From NCBI GenBank assembly GCA_900769945.1, contig CAAGIO010000020.1, positions 1 through 56,572 on the forward strand: DNA of 56,572 nt, read 5' to 3'. This DNA comes from Bacteroidales bacterium. Its GTDB lineage: Bacteria > Bacteroidota > Bacteroidia > Bacteroidales > F082. Each line of letters begins with the position of its first letter. Positions within the stretch are counted from its first letter, which is position 1. The notes under the pieces were generated by a model. It was not told the origin of the DNA, ran no database searches, and saw only the letters and a program-made list of their open reading frames with translations. Shown piece after piece: positions 15,860 to 25,304 of this stretch. A program made the position numbers and the translations under genes.

Positions 15860-16573
15860 ATGGATATGAAATACAAAAGAGTGTTATTGAAACTTAGCGG
15901 TGAGGCTCTGATGGGAAACCAGCAGTACGGCATTGACCCGCAACGACTTGATGATTATGCAGAAGAGATTGCTAATGCTGTTAGAGAAGGAGCGCAGATA
16001 GCAATTGTTATTGGCGGCGGAAATATCTTCCGTGGTCTCCAAGGTGCGAGCAAAGGCATAGACAGGGTGCAGGGTGACAGCATGGGGATGCTCGCTACAG
16101 TGATAAACAGCATTGCGATTCAATCGACATTGCAGGCCAAAGGTATCAAGACAGTGCTGCTGTCCGGATTATATATCGATAAAATAGCTGAGACCATGAG
16201 CGGACCTAAAGCTATTGAATATCTTGAGAATGGATATGTCGTCGTCATCGGTGGCGGCACCGGAAACCCATATTTCACTACAGATACGGGCTCCGCACTC
16301 CGCGCTATTGAGATTAAAGCCGACATCATTCTCAAAGGTACCCGCGTTGACGGCATTTATACCGCCGACCCGGAAAAAGACCCTTCGGCAAATAAATACG
16401 AATCAATCACTTATGACGAGGCGTATAATAAGAACCTCAAGGTGATGGACCTTACCGCCTTCACAATGTGTAAGGAAAACAATATGCCGATGCTTGTCTT
16501 CGACATGAATACCAAAGGGAACCTCACCAAAGTGCTTTCAGGCGAGAATATCGGCACTCTTGTCACAAAATGA
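15860..16573 (+). CDS. pyrH: UMP kinase
   Basis: PyrH phosphorylates UMP to UDP; bacterial UMP kinases are hexameric amino-acid-kinase-fold enzymes regulated by GTP and UTP. The start is set at 15860, 10 bp after the patatin stop; ATG at 15866 is an equally good alternative. The 237-residue protein shows KLSGEALMG near residues 11-19, the GGGNIFRG loop near 54-61, DSMGMLATVINS near 73-84, and the ATP/UMP region TGNPYFTTD near 140-148. Its stop overlaps the next start in ATGA, so translation of the two is coupled. Confidence 0.97.
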   Translation: MDMKYKRVLLKLSGEALMGNQQYGIDPQRLDDYAEEIANAVREGAQIAIVIGGGNIFRGLQGASKGIDRVQGDSMGMLATVINSIAIQSTLQAKGIKTVLLSGLYIDKIAETMSGPKAIEYLENGYVVVIGGGTGNPYFTTDTGSALRAIEIKADIILKGTRVDGIYTADPEKDPSANKYESITYDEAYNKNLKVMDLTAFTMCKENNMPMLVFDMNTKGNLTKVLSGENIGTLVTK

Positions 16574-18438
16574 AAATGACAAAAGAGAAATTGTCTGGAT
16601 ACGACAGGGTCATCTTATTGATAATCCTGCTCCTTTCAGCTGTATTACGCCTGTATCATCTCGGTGACGTGCCCTTCATGCACGACGAGTTCAGCGCATT
16701 GTCGAGAACATGTTACGACAACTTCCGCGACCTCATACGTGAAGGCGTTATGCTTCACGACTCTCACCCCGCCGGTGTGCAGGTCTTCCTCTTCCTTTTG
16801 GTCAAGGTGTTCGGCTGGAATGAGTTCTGGCTGAAGCTACCTTTCGCCTTGATGGGCGTGGCTTCTGTCTATCTCGTCTTCGTGATTGCAAGACAATGGT
16901 TTAATAAAAACGTCGCTCTCGTGTCGGCCGCTTTTGTGTCGGTAAGCGAGCTGTTCGTGTTCTATAGCCAGCTGATACGACCCTATTCACCCGGCCTGTT
17001 CTTTGTGCTGCTGCTCGTCTATTTCTGGAACAAGATGCTTTCTCCTGATGAGAGGTTCAGCGTGGGTACGTGCGCGGGATTCGCATTGTCGGCTTTTTGC
17101 GCCGCCGAGATACAGATGTTCTCAATGATGCAGGCTGGTATTATCGCACTATCAGGCCTGTTCTTCCTCAAAAATTTAGATAAGAAACGAAGATACGCCT
17201 ACCTCATCAGCTGCCTGTGCGCCGTACTGCTCTTCATGCCTTCCTTGCCGGTGTTCTATTACCAGCTGTTTGTCTATGGCAGCATCGGCGGCTGGCTCGC
17301 TCCACCTCAACATTCCTTCCTCCTCGACTTCCTGTCTTACTCGATGAACTATAGTAAGTTGTTCATGTTCTGTATGTTAGTCGTTGTCCTTCTCCCCATT
17401 GTCGTGGGATGCAAGAAACAAGAAGGAAAGCTTGTGATACGTCTGTTGTGTGTGTTGTTCTTTGCTGTGCCTTTCGCTGTCGCAATGGCTTATTCTTTTC
17501 TGAAAGAACCTATACTGCAGTTCAGCACCCTCATATTCAGCTTCCACTTCATCATCATCTTTGCTCTTTCTTTCTATGATGACAATGTATCAAGAACTAC
17601 CATTACCGCCGTCGTCGCCTGTGTGCTGTTCATCGGATTGTCGTCGCTTGTCTTTGACAGACAATATTATAGACAGATGACACATCAGGGTTTTGACCAG
17701 ATTGCGGAGGAGATGAAAGACGATATGGAGTGCTATCACGACAGCGTCTGCCTCGTCTCTTATGCCGACAGGGCGTTTATGAACGAGTTCTATCAGGAGA
17801 GAGCTGGCGTGAGAGATGCGAGATGTTTCTCAGAAACAGATGCCTTGTCCGACTATCAGCATTATCTTAAAACCAATGGCGCGAAATATCTATGTGTTGG
17901 GCTCGCTGACCATGCCGAGATGTCGTGGGAGATGTCTGCAGTGGCGGAATATCCTTACCTCGTTAAGGAAAAGACATGGTTTACAACACGTTGTCTTACC
18001 TTGTCGAAAGAGGATAATGGCAGTCCGCTGCTTATTGATTTGGCGTCAGAGGTGTTTGTTGGCAGTGGGACAGAGTGGGCTTGTTCGAGAGGGATACCTT
18101 CCGATTCAATAACGGAAGACATTGAACGTCTTGGTGTTATCGCTGATGTCACTGTTCACGACACCTTGAGCCGGCTCTTGCTTGTTGTTCATATCACCGA
18201 CCCGAAGAACGATTCCACTATTCTATGGAGAAGTTTTGAAAGCAAGGACAAGGTCATCATGCCGGGCGAAAACCTGCTGCTTACCTGTGGATTTTTTATC
18301 CCGAAGGTGGATTATAGCGACAAACGCATCCGCACATATCTGTGGAATATGGATAAAAAAGAGCTCGTTGTTAACAAAATGGCTTATTATAGAGTAAAAA
18401 AGAACCCTTTTTTTTATGGATTGTATAATCCGATATAA
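16570..18438 (+). CDS. GT39/PMT-like membrane glycosyltransferase
   Basis: A 622-residue polytopic membrane protein. The first helix (about 14-28) is followed by LGDVPFMHDEFSAL, matching the acidic periplasmic loop motif of GT39/ArnT/PMT-type enzymes that use polyprenyl-phosphate sugars. About eleven hydrophobic helices extend to residue 365. The last roughly 250 residues are soluble and presumably periplasmic. Donor and acceptor are unknown; glycosylation of lipids or exported proteins are both possible. It overlaps pyrH by 4 bp (ATGA) and lies between pyrH and frr, which have unrelated functions. Frr has its own -7 box just after this gene. Confidence 0.82.
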   Translation: MKMTKEKLSGYDRVILLIILLLSAVLRLYHLGDVPFMHDEFSALSRTCYDNFRDLIREGVMLHDSHPAGVQVFLFLLVKVFGWNEFWLKLPFALMGVASVYLVFVIARQWFNKNVALVSAAFVSVSELFVFYSQLIRPYSPGLFFVLLLVYFWNKMLSPDERFSVGTCAGFALSAFCAAEIQMFSMMQAGIIALSGLFFLKNLDKKRRYAYLISCLCAVLLFMPSLPVFYYQLFVYGSIGGWLAPPQHSFLLDFLSYSMNYSKLFMFCMLVVVLLPIVVGCKKQEGKLVIRLLCVLFFAVPFAVAMAYSFLKEPILQFSTLIFSFHFIIIFALSFYDDNVSRTTITAVVACVLFIGLSSLVFDRQYYRQMTHQGFDQIAEEMKDDMECYHDSVCLVSYADRAFMNEFYQERAGVRDARCFSETDALSDYQHYLKTNGAKYLCVGLADHAEMSWEMSAVAEYPYLVKEKTWFTTRCLTLSKEDNGSPLLIDLASEVFVGSGTEWACSRGIPSDSITEDIERLGVIADVTVHDTLSRLLLVVHITDPKNDSTILWRSFESKDKVIMPGENLLLTCGFFIPKVDYSDKRIRTYLWNMDKKELVVNKMAYYRVKKNPFFYGLYNPI

Positions 18439-18446
18439 AAAAAGAT

Positions 18447-18454
18447 TATTTTTG
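18447..18454 (+). promoter_or_regulatory. -7 box of frr
   Basis: TATTTTTG fits TAnnTTTG, lies 9 nt after the upstream stop codon and 21 nt before the frr start. A TTG at 18421-18423 gives a 23-nt spacer, slightly longer than ideal. Confidence 0.5.
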
Positions 18455-18475
18455 TACCGAAAATTTTTGAAAAAT

Positions 18476-19039
18476 ATGACAGAAGAATCTCAATTTATTT
18501 TGGATGAGACTGCCGAAACGATGGAGAGTACTATCAAACATCTTGAATCGGAGTTTCAGAAGATTAGAGCCGGAAAGGCAAGCCCTATGATGCTTCAGGG
18601 TGTAAAGGTAGAATATTACGGAACAACAGTCCCGATTGAGCAGACCGCCAACATAGGCACGCCTGATGCCCGACAGATTATTGTTATGCCGTTTGATAAG
18701 AGTGCTATTGGCGCGATAGATAAGGCTATTCAGGCTGCGAACCTTGGTTTCAACCCTAAGAACGAAGGCGACTTCCTCAGGATTTTGGTGCCGCCTCTCA
18801 CTGAAGAACGCCGTAAAGAACTCGCAAAACGCGCTAAAACAGCCGCCGAAGAAGCTAAAGTGGGTATCAGAAATATCCGCCGTAACGGAAACGACGACGC
18901 TAAGAAACTCGAAAAAGAAGGCGTGTCAGAAGATGAAGTGAAACAACTTCAAGAGGAAATCCAGAAAATTACCGATAAGTTCGTCAAGAAGATAGACGAG
19001 CTCTATGAACTGAAACAAAAGGATATCCTCACAGTCTAA
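18476..19039 (+). CDS. frr: ribosome recycling factor
   Basis: Frr works with EF-G to split post-termination ribosomes. From the ATG at 18476 the protein has 187 residues, the normal length; upstream in-frame codons belong to the promoter region. Family features include KIRAGKASPMMLQGVKVEYYG (about 30-50), the hinge and domain II around 60-105 with NIGTPDARQIIVMPFDKS, and the long C-terminal helix with LTEERRKELAK, VGIRNIRRNGND and the Lys-Lys-Leu-Glu repeats. It is followed by a strong terminator. Confidence 0.97.
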   Translation: MTEESQFILDETAETMESTIKHLESEFQKIRAGKASPMMLQGVKVEYYGTTVPIEQTANIGTPDARQIIVMPFDKSAIGAIDKAIQAANLGFNPKNEGDFLRILVPPLTEERRKELAKRAKTAAEEAKVGIRNIRRNGNDDAKKLEKEGVSEDEVKQLQEEIQKITDKFVKKIDELYELKQKDILTV

Positions 19040-19059
19040 TCCTTACTCGGAAAAATATT

Positions 19060-19089
19060 GGTGGCTAAACGTATTAGCCACCTTTTTTT
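19060..19089 (+). terminator. terminator after frr
   Basis: GGTGGCTAA (19060-19068) pairs with TTAGCCACC (19074-19082) across a 5-nt loop, followed by seven T. It lies between the convergent frr and AI-2E-family genes and may weakly serve the other strand, which ends in a shorter T-rich stretch. Confidence 0.9.
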
Positions 19090-19103
19090 GCCTTACGAAA
19101 AAC

Positions 19104-20210
19104 CTATACGTCGCTGTCTAACTTCTTCGTGAGCATCTCCACTATCCTGAACTTGCTCAGAAACTGCTTCGCAACAATACGTATCAGAGTGTAACTCGGT
19201 ATCGCCACTATCATCCCTATTATTCCAGCCAGCTTCCCGGCCATCAATATCACAATGAAAATCTCAATGGGATGAGCCTTCACACTCTTCGAATATATCA
19301 ACGGCTGTAATACGAAATTGTCAATAAGGTTCGCGCCAGCAAATGTCGCGGCTACAACTATTATCGTGTGTACCAGCATGTTATACTCCCCGGCGACAAA
19401 GATAGATATTATTCCAAGTATTACACCTACACAAGCTCCCATGAGTGGACCGAGATATGGTATGATGTTCAACATCCCACCAATCACCCCAATAACTACT
19501 GCATTCTTTAATCCAATGATTGTCAATGTTGTAGATATGATTATCATCATGGTGCATATCTCAATGATAAGCCCGAACATGTATCTTGTGAGCAGCTCTT
19601 TCGACTCTCTTATAATATTCGCCACCTTCTCGGTGTGCTTCTCCGGAGTGAATGCAATAATAATATTATGTATTATCTTCGGCTCGCGAAGCATGAAGAA
19701 CGTTATGAACACTACCGAAAAAATCCCAACGAAAATGTTTCCCGTCGTCGAAATCACTGACGATAAAACAGCACCTATGTTGGTCAGATTGAGGAAACCG
19801 TTAATCTCATTCTCGATATACTGTAATGTGTCTTCGTATGAGCTAATAATATTGAATCTGCCGAGAAAATGATAGACGTCCGATATCGGCTTGTTAAAAT
19901 ACGCTATCAGCTCATCGGTGTTAATGTTGCTTATCATGTTCGCCTGACTGTTGAAAATCGGGATAAACACCAAGAGCAACGATGTAATAAGCCCGAACAT
20001 CACTAATAGCGTCATGAAGGCGGCAACGCTGTCATTTAGATAGAGGCGCTTTATGTGTATCTTTTTGAATAACTTGCACAGCGGGTGTCCGAGTAAGAAT
20101 AGAACTATTGAGATGACGAAATACCACACTATATCGGGGAAAAACACTATCAGAGCGGTTAGTAACAGTATCTCTGAAATCGGTTTTAATATTTCAATAA
20201 TTTTATTCAT
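19104..20210 (-). CDS. AI-2E family transporter (PerM/YdiK-like permease)
   Basis: A 368-residue inner-membrane protein with about eight hydrophobic helices in the family arrangement: three near the N-terminus (about 13-75), a large loop of about 80-140, then helices to residue 345. The conserved GGMLNIIPYLGPLMGA segment (about 244-259) is diagnostic. Family members have been linked to AI-2 export, Na+/H+ antiport and general solute export, so the substrate cannot be stated. It begins 11 bp after the ddl stop on the same strand and is probably cotranscribed with ddl. Confidence 0.92.
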   Translation of the reverse strand: MNKIIEILKPISEILLLTALIVFFPDIVWYFVISIVLFLLGHPLCKLFKKIHIKRLYLNDSVAAFMTLLVMFGLITSLLLVFIPIFNSQANMISNINTDELIAYFNKPISDVYHFLGRFNIISSYEDTLQYIENEINGFLNLTNIGAVLSSVISTTGNIFVGIFSVVFITFFMLREPKIIHNIIIAFTPEKHTEKVANIIRESKELLTRYMFGLIIEICTMMIIISTTLTIIGLKNAVVIGVIGGMLNIIPYLGPLMGACVGVILGIISIFVAGEYNMLVHTIIVVAATFAGANLIDNFVLQPLIYSKSVKAHPIEIFIVILMAGKLAGIIGMIVAIPSYTLIRIVAKQFLSKFRIVEMLTKKLDSDV

Positions 20211-20221
20211 GATGGTACTTG

Positions 20222-21193
20222 TTAGAAGATGTTGTCAACGGCCATCTCAAAGAGTTTGTCGAGAGATATTCCCATGCAGGCGGCTTGTTTTGGCATGATG
20301 GAGGCTTCCGACATTCCGGGGACGATGTTCACCTCGATGAATGTCAGTTGCTTAGGCGACAGTATATAGTCGAAACGTGCGAAGCCTCTGCATTCTAATT
20401 TGTTGTAAAGCACCGCCGACATGGCTTTTACCTCTATCTCCGTCTGCTCGTCGATGTCGGCAGGCGTTATCTCGTCGGACTTCCCCTCGGTATATTTAGC
20501 CTCGTAATCGAAGAAGTCGTTTTTACTTATTATCTCTGTTATCGGGAACACCATTGTCCTTCCTTTGACCTGCATCACGGTGCAAGCCAGCTCGCGCCCT
20601 TTCACGTATTTCTCGCACATCAGCTGGTCTCCGGCAGAGAACGCCTTCTCTACTGCTGCATCGAACTCCTCCTCCGTGTTGACCTTGCTGACACCAACCG
20701 ACGAGCCATTGCATGTAGGCTTAATAAACAAAGGTAGCTTTAACGTCTTGATGATGCTTGACTTGTCGAACCTCTCGCCCTTGTTGATGGTTATTGAGGG
20801 TGAGACGTTGGCTCCTGCCGATGCCGCCACTGTCTTGCAGAACTCCTTGTGGAATGTTATAGCCGAGGTGGTGAACCCTGACGATGTGTACGGTATCCCA
20901 AGCATGTCGAAATATCCCAACAGCCTGCCGTCTTCTCCGGGAATGCCGTGTATGGCGTTGAAAATGCCGTCGAAGACAACCTTCTTGCCGTCAACAGTTA
21001 TTGAGAAATCGTTCTTGTCAACATCGGTGCATCTGCCGTCATCTTCAAGATGATACCATCTGTCCCTTTGAATCACAATGATGTATGTCTCGTATTTGCT
21101 GCTGTCAAGATGCGATTTCACTACCTTCGCACTCTTAATGGATATCTCGTATTCCCCGGAATATCCTCCACATATTATTGCTATTTTTTTCAT
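20222..21193 (-). CDS. ddl: D-alanine--D-alanine ligase
   Basis: Ddl joins two D-alanines with ATP to make the D-Ala-D-Ala end of peptidoglycan precursors. The 323-residue ATP-grasp protein has the N-terminal GGYSGEYEIS motif (8-17), HGIPGEDGRLLGYFDMLGIP (about 87-106), the KPTCNGSSVGVSKV loop (about 157-170), and the metal and substrate end of the ATP-grasp fold: ECRGFARFDY, FIEVNIVPGMSEASI. It is the first gene of a leftward pair with the AI-2E-family permease and is divergent from the PASTA gene. Confidence 0.97.
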   Translation of the reverse strand: MKKIAIICGGYSGEYEISIKSAKVVKSHLDSSKYETYIIVIQRDRWYHLEDDGRCTDVDKNDFSITVDGKKVVFDGIFNAIHGIPGEDGRLLGYFDMLGIPYTSSGFTTSAITFHKEFCKTVAASAGANVSPSITINKGERFDKSSIIKTLKLPLFIKPTCNGSSVGVSKVNTEEEFDAAVEKAFSAGDQLMCEKYVKGRELACTVMQVKGRTMVFPITEIISKNDFFDYEAKYTEGKSDEITPADIDEQTEIEVKAMSAVLYNKLECRGFARFDYILSPKQLTFIEVNIVPGMSEASIMPKQAACMGISLDKLFEMAVDNIF

Positions 21194-21225
21194 GATAAAT
21201 AAACCCTAAAAACCAATTTTTTACG

Positions 21226-21233
21226 TATCTTTG
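21226..21233 (+). promoter_or_regulatory. -7 box of the PASTA-rluD-hldD gene run
   Basis: TATCTTTG lies 52 nt before the PASTA gene start. No clear TTG is found at the standard spacing. Confidence 0.6.
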
Positions 21234-21239
21234 TGCCTT

Positions 21240-21247
21240 CAAAATTA
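21240..21247 (-). promoter_or_regulatory. candidate -7 box of ddl
   Basis: On the minus strand TAATTTTG (21247-21240) fits TAnnTTTG, 46 bp before the ddl start. It is only 6 bp from the -7 box of the divergent PASTA gene. No -33 element was seen. Confidence 0.4.
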
Positions 21248-21285
21248 CTAAAAATAGGCGTATTAATATTAAAAAAGATAAAAAA

Positions 21286-22317
21286 ATGAAATGTCCTGCC
21301 TTCTTGAAAGATAAGTGGTTCTATATCAGTATAGCAGCAATGGTTTTGTTGCTTTTTGGAGCCATGCAGCTCACTTTCAGTTTTCTCGATAATTACACAC
21401 GGCACGGTCAAGAAATCGCTGTCCCGGATATGGTTGGTATGAGTTATGACGACGCTATAGAACGCTATGGCGACGACTTCCGTTTTCAACTGTTGGACAG
21501 CGTGTATGTGAAGGATTTCCCGGAAGGTGCTGTCTATCAACAGAATCCTGCTGCCGGACTGAAAGTCAAGAAGGGTAGGAACGTGTATGTGGTGCGCTCT
21601 TCCATCGCTCCTGAATCGGTGGCTATGCCTAACCTGCGCAACCTGTCGCTACGCCAAGCAATGGTATCTTTAAAAAGCGTAGGGCTGAAGGTGGATAAGC
21701 TTGAATATGTGGAGTATTTCGCCCGCAATGCCGTGGTGGACCAGAAGTGCAATAACTCTGTTGTCGAACCGAACACCATGCTGATTAAAGGCTCTCCTAT
21801 CACCCTTGTCGTCGGCTTCGGCAATGGAGACAAGATGACGTATCTTCCTGACCTTGTAGGCGTCAGCTATGATGACGTGAAAGAAGTGCTGAACAACGCC
21901 TCCCTTAATGTGGGAAATGAAATCTTCATTGACACCAAGGATATGGGCGAGCTCTTCGTCTCACGCACCGACCCGGAGTTCTCGTATGAGGCAATGGTGC
22001 CTCTCGGCTCAACAGTAAACATCTGGCTCAAATCAGATAAGTCGTTCGATTTCAATTGGTATAGACAAGAAAAATACCGCCGCGACTCTGCCGTCGATGC
22101 TATGAGAATAAAAAAAGTGGAACCTGATATCATAAAATATGTGATTGATAGTTTTGACTATATACTGAAATATCGCAAATTCTCCTACGACTCTGCCGAA
22201 CGCGCAGCGGATATGAAGATGAGATTCTATGTCCCTAAAAAGGAGGTGGTGATTGACACAGTGCTTTATGACGATTTTGATTTGTTTGATGATAACGACT
22301 TTTATTATGATGAATAA
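21286..22317 (+). CDS. membrane-anchored PASTA-domain protein
   Basis: A 343-residue protein with a short cytoplasmic N-terminus, one transmembrane helix (about 12-34) and three PASTA-like repeats at about 44-106, 112-178 and 185-250, each with a PDMVG, PNLRN or PDLVG opening. PASTA domains bind peptidoglycan or muropeptides in Ser/Thr kinases and penicillin-binding proteins, but no kinase or transpeptidase domain is present here. The C-terminus is very acidic (DDFDLFDDNDFYYDE). The neighbouring divergent ddl supports a cell-wall role. The last 11 bp overlap the next start. Confidence 0.88.
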   Translation: MKCPAFLKDKWFYISIAAMVLLLFGAMQLTFSFLDNYTRHGQEIAVPDMVGMSYDDAIERYGDDFRFQLLDSVYVKDFPEGAVYQQNPAAGLKVKKGRNVYVVRSSIAPESVAMPNLRNLSLRQAMVSLKSVGLKVDKLEYVEYFARNAVVDQKCNNSVVEPNTMLIKGSPITLVVGFGNGDKMTYLPDLVGVSYDDVKEVLNNASLNVGNEIFIDTKDMGELFVSRTDPEFSYEAMVPLGSTVNIWLKSDKSFDFNWYRQEKYRRDSAVDAMRIKKVEPDIIKYVIDSFDYILKYRKFSYDSAERAADMKMRFYVPKKEVVIDTVLYDDFDLFDDNDFYYDE

Positions 22318-24238
22318 AAAGCTATTTTTGTTGCCCCTGCTTGTCTTGATGCTTGCCTCTGCCGGCAACGCGCAGGAATATATCACAGGTTTTAATCATG
22401 GCGAGCAAAGCCTTGGCTCTAAGGTTAGTCGCCCTGACAATGAGCCTCTCTCTCTGCCTTTCTTTGATGACTTCTCTGGCTCAGGCATCTATCCTGACGA
22501 GAGCCGTTGGCAGACTAACAACGTCTTCGTGAACTCCGGATTCCCTTATATGCCTGTAAATCATGGCACTGCCACTCTCGACGTCGTCAACCGCTTCGGA
22601 GTGGTATATCCTAATGGCAGCAGCAACCCTTTCCTTGCCGACTCCCTCATGTCGTGCCCAATACGCCTCGACAGCCTCAACGGTGACGCACTGTCTCCTG
22701 CCGACTCGCTCTATTTCAGCTTCTATTACCAGCCCGGCGGCTTCGGCGACTGCCCCGATAGAGACGACTCCCTCGTGCTTAAGTTCGGCTATGGCTTTGA
22801 CGACTTTATCATCGACACCATCACCTTCGACACCATAGGCTTTTTCAGAAATGTCAGATGGAACCAAGTGTGGGCGTCGGAAGGCTCCGAGATAGACACC
22901 TTCATCTCGCAGTGCGGCACAAACAAGTTCTTTAAAAAAGTGATGATACCCATCACCGACACTTGCTACTTCAAACGCGACTTCTATGTCCTCTTCTTCA
23001 ACTACGGCACACTGCCCTCAACAATGTATCCGAACGATAGAAGCAATATGGACCAATGGAATATCGATTTCGTTTATCTCGACAAGGACAGAACCGTTGC
23101 CGACGACTCGTATCCTATGACAAGCCTCACCGCTACCGTGCCTTCTTTCCTCAGCAGATACCAGTCTATGCCTTATTGGCAGTTTAAAGATAACCCTATC
23201 GCCGCAATAAATAATGAATACCGCATTATCGTCTCAAACCTCGATAAAGATGCTCATCAGGTTGTGCACCAATGTGTTGTGAAAGATAATAATTCTGATT
23301 GGAGCTATGCCTCCCAAGAGACAATGGGCTTCCTCCAACCTTATAACATCGCCGGCATCGACAGCATTCACATCTCGATGTACGACTTTATCTTTCCTTA
23401 TACCAACTCTAATGACACTACATCGTTCACCATCACTCATTATCTGAATGTGTCTGAAGATGGTGGCGGATCCATCGTCGGCGACTCTTTGGTGCGCCAT
23501 CAGGGATTCTATAATTATTACGCCTACGACGACGGTACCCCTGAACGCGGTTACGGCCTCACCCCAGCCGACACCTATATGGCTACACAATTTAAAGTCT
23601 CTGCCCTCGACTCTATCAAAGGTGTTCAAATCCTCTTTAACAGGACTTTTAATAACGCAAATAATAACCTCTTCGACGTATGCGTGTGGAAAGACAATAA
23701 CGGAAAACCGGGCGAGATGATTTACTCGCTTGAAAACCAGCTACCTAAATGGGACGACGACCTGATTTATAAATTCGCTTTCTATAAATTTGACGAGGCA
23801 GTGAAGGTGAATAGCACTTTCTATGTAGGAATAAGGCAACAGAGCAGCAAATCGATAAATGTCGGCTTCGACTCGTCAAACGATAACTCACAATATAACT
23901 TCTATAATGCTGGCGACGGCTGGAAAAATAGCTCCTTCCTCGGCTCTATCATGATTCGCCCGGTCATGGGACAGGCCTATTTCGTGGGTGTCGAGGAGAA
24001 TACTCATGACGTATTGTCAGTGTCGCCGAACCCGGCAAGAGATTTCGTACTTATCAACGGCTTGGATAATGAACTCTGCGAAGATGTGAGAATCTTTGAC
24101 ATGACAGGAAAAGAAGTCGCCTCTTATTCTTATACTAACAGACTGAATGTCAGCAGACTGCCAGATGGTGTATATCTGTTGCGCGTCATCTCAACAGACG
24201 GCTCCTGCTTCTCGTCAAAAATTGTTGTTTCAAAGTGA
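22307..24238 (+). CDS. T9SS type A sorting-domain protein, unknown function
   Basis: From the ATG at 22307 the protein has 643 residues; a second ATG follows directly at 22310. It has a signal peptide (MNKKLFLLPLLVLMLASAGNAQ region), a large central part without a family I recognise, rich in Asp, Ser, Phe and Tyr and consistent with beta-sandwich domains, and a C-terminal sorting domain of about 75 residues: LSVSPNPARDFVLING, VRIFDMTGKEV, LPDGVYLLRV. Such proteins cross the inner membrane by Sec and the outer membrane by T9SS. It overlaps the PASTA gene by 11 bp and ends 7 bp before rluD, so it lies inside a housekeeping gene run. Confidence 0.88.
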   Translation: MMNKKLFLLPLLVLMLASAGNAQEYITGFNHGEQSLGSKVSRPDNEPLSLPFFDDFSGSGIYPDESRWQTNNVFVNSGFPYMPVNHGTATLDVVNRFGVVYPNGSSNPFLADSLMSCPIRLDSLNGDALSPADSLYFSFYYQPGGFGDCPDRDDSLVLKFGYGFDDFIIDTITFDTIGFFRNVRWNQVWASEGSEIDTFISQCGTNKFFKKVMIPITDTCYFKRDFYVLFFNYGTLPSTMYPNDRSNMDQWNIDFVYLDKDRTVADDSYPMTSLTATVPSFLSRYQSMPYWQFKDNPIAAINNEYRIIVSNLDKDAHQVVHQCVVKDNNSDWSYASQETMGFLQPYNIAGIDSIHISMYDFIFPYTNSNDTTSFTITHYLNVSEDGGGSIVGDSLVRHQGFYNYYAYDDGTPERGYGLTPADTYMATQFKVSALDSIKGVQILFNRTFNNANNNLFDVCVWKDNNGKPGEMIYSLENQLPKWDDDLIYKFAFYKFDEAVKVNSTFYVGIRQQSSKSINVGFDSSNDNSQYNFYNAGDGWKNSSFLGSIMIRPVMGQAYFVGVEENTHDVLSVSPNPARDFVLINGLDNELCEDVRIFDMTGKEVASYSYTNRLNVSRLPDGVYLLRVISTDGSCFSSKIVVSK

Positions 24239-24245
24239 TAGTGAC

Positions 24246-25301
24246 ATGTCGGAAGATTTCGTAGGTGTAATAGCTGAGAACAATGAGGAGAATACCGAGC
24301 TGTTCGAGCATTTCAGGATAGTGGCTGATAAAGGACAGACATTGGTGCGTGTGGATAAGTTTTTGCAGAATCGTCTGGAAAACGTATCGCGTAACAGGGT
24401 TCAAAATGCGGCAAAGGCAGGCAGCATCCTTGTCAATGACAAGCCTGTCAAATCAAACTATAAGGTGAAACCGTTTGATGTTGTGACAGTTGTCTTGGCA
24501 TATCCTCCGCGGGAGGTCACCATCTTCCCGGAAGAAATAAGCCTTGACGTGGTGTATGAAGATGATGACGTCATCGTCATAAATAAACAGGCTGGACTTG
24601 TGGTTCATCCCGGTCACGGCAACTTCAACGGCACCTTGCTTAACGCCCTCGCTTTTCATTTCCAACAGAATAACTCGAAGGTTGACAATGGCTTCGGATA
24701 TCTTGTGCATCGAATCGATAAAGATACTACAGGCCTTATGGTTGTGGCAAAGAATGAGACGGCGCAGAATAACCTTGCGGCGCAGTTCTATGAGCACTCC
24801 ATCACACGCCGCTATCAGGCCTTGGTATGGGGCGATTTTGCTGAAGATGAGGGAACCGTAGAGGGAAATATAGGGCGTTCGTTGTACGACAGGATAGCGA
24901 TGGCGGTATATCCTGATGGGAGTCAGGGCAAGAACGCCGTGACACATTATTCCGTGGTGGAACGCTTTAACTACGTCACCTTGATAGAATGCCGTTTGGA
25001 GACGGGAAGGACACACCAGATCCGTGTCCACATGCAATATCTCGGACACCCTCTGTTCAATGACGCCCTCTATGGCGGCAACCGTATCCTCAAAGGTACT
25101 ACATTCTCAAAATACAGGCAGTTTGTCGAAAACTGCTTCGAGGAGATACCTCGCCATAGCCTTCATGCCAAAACTCTTGGCTTTGTTCACCCCTCCACAG
25201 GAAAAGAGATGCTGTTCGACTCGGATATCCCGTCCGATATGGCGGCAGTGCTCGCAAAATGGGATAATTACATCAAGACAAGAAAAGAAGAAAATATTTA
25301 A
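24246..25301 (+). CDS. rluD: 23S rRNA pseudouridine synthase RluD-type
   Basis: RluD-type enzymes make pseudouridines in helix 69 of 23S rRNA. From the ATG at 24246, 7 bp after the T9SS gene, the protein has 351 residues. It has an N-terminal S4 RNA-binding domain (about 25-85: VRVDKFLQNRLENVSRNRVQ, GSILVNDKPVK) and the catalytic motif HRIDKDTTGLMVVAK (about 158-172) with the active-site Asp. LETGRTHQIRVHM near 258-270 is the conserved C-terminal signature. Paralogues RluA and RluC are alternatives, but the S4 domain and the ddl/PASTA/rluD neighbourhood favour RluD. Confidence 0.93.
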   Translation: MSEDFVGVIAENNEENTELFEHFRIVADKGQTLVRVDKFLQNRLENVSRNRVQNAAKAGSILVNDKPVKSNYKVKPFDVVTVVLAYPPREVTIFPEEISLDVVYEDDDVIVINKQAGLVVHPGHGNFNGTLLNALAFHFQQNNSKVDNGFGYLVHRIDKDTTGLMVVAKNETAQNNLAAQFYEHSITRRYQALVWGDFAEDEGTVEGNIGRSLYDRIAMAVYPDGSQGKNAVTHYSVVERFNYVTLIECRLETGRTHQIRVHMQYLGHPLFNDALYGGNRILKGTTFSKYRQFVENCFEEIPRHSLHAKTLGFVHPSTGKEMLFDSDIPSDMAAVLAKWDNYIKTRKEENI

Positions 25302-25304
25302 GAT

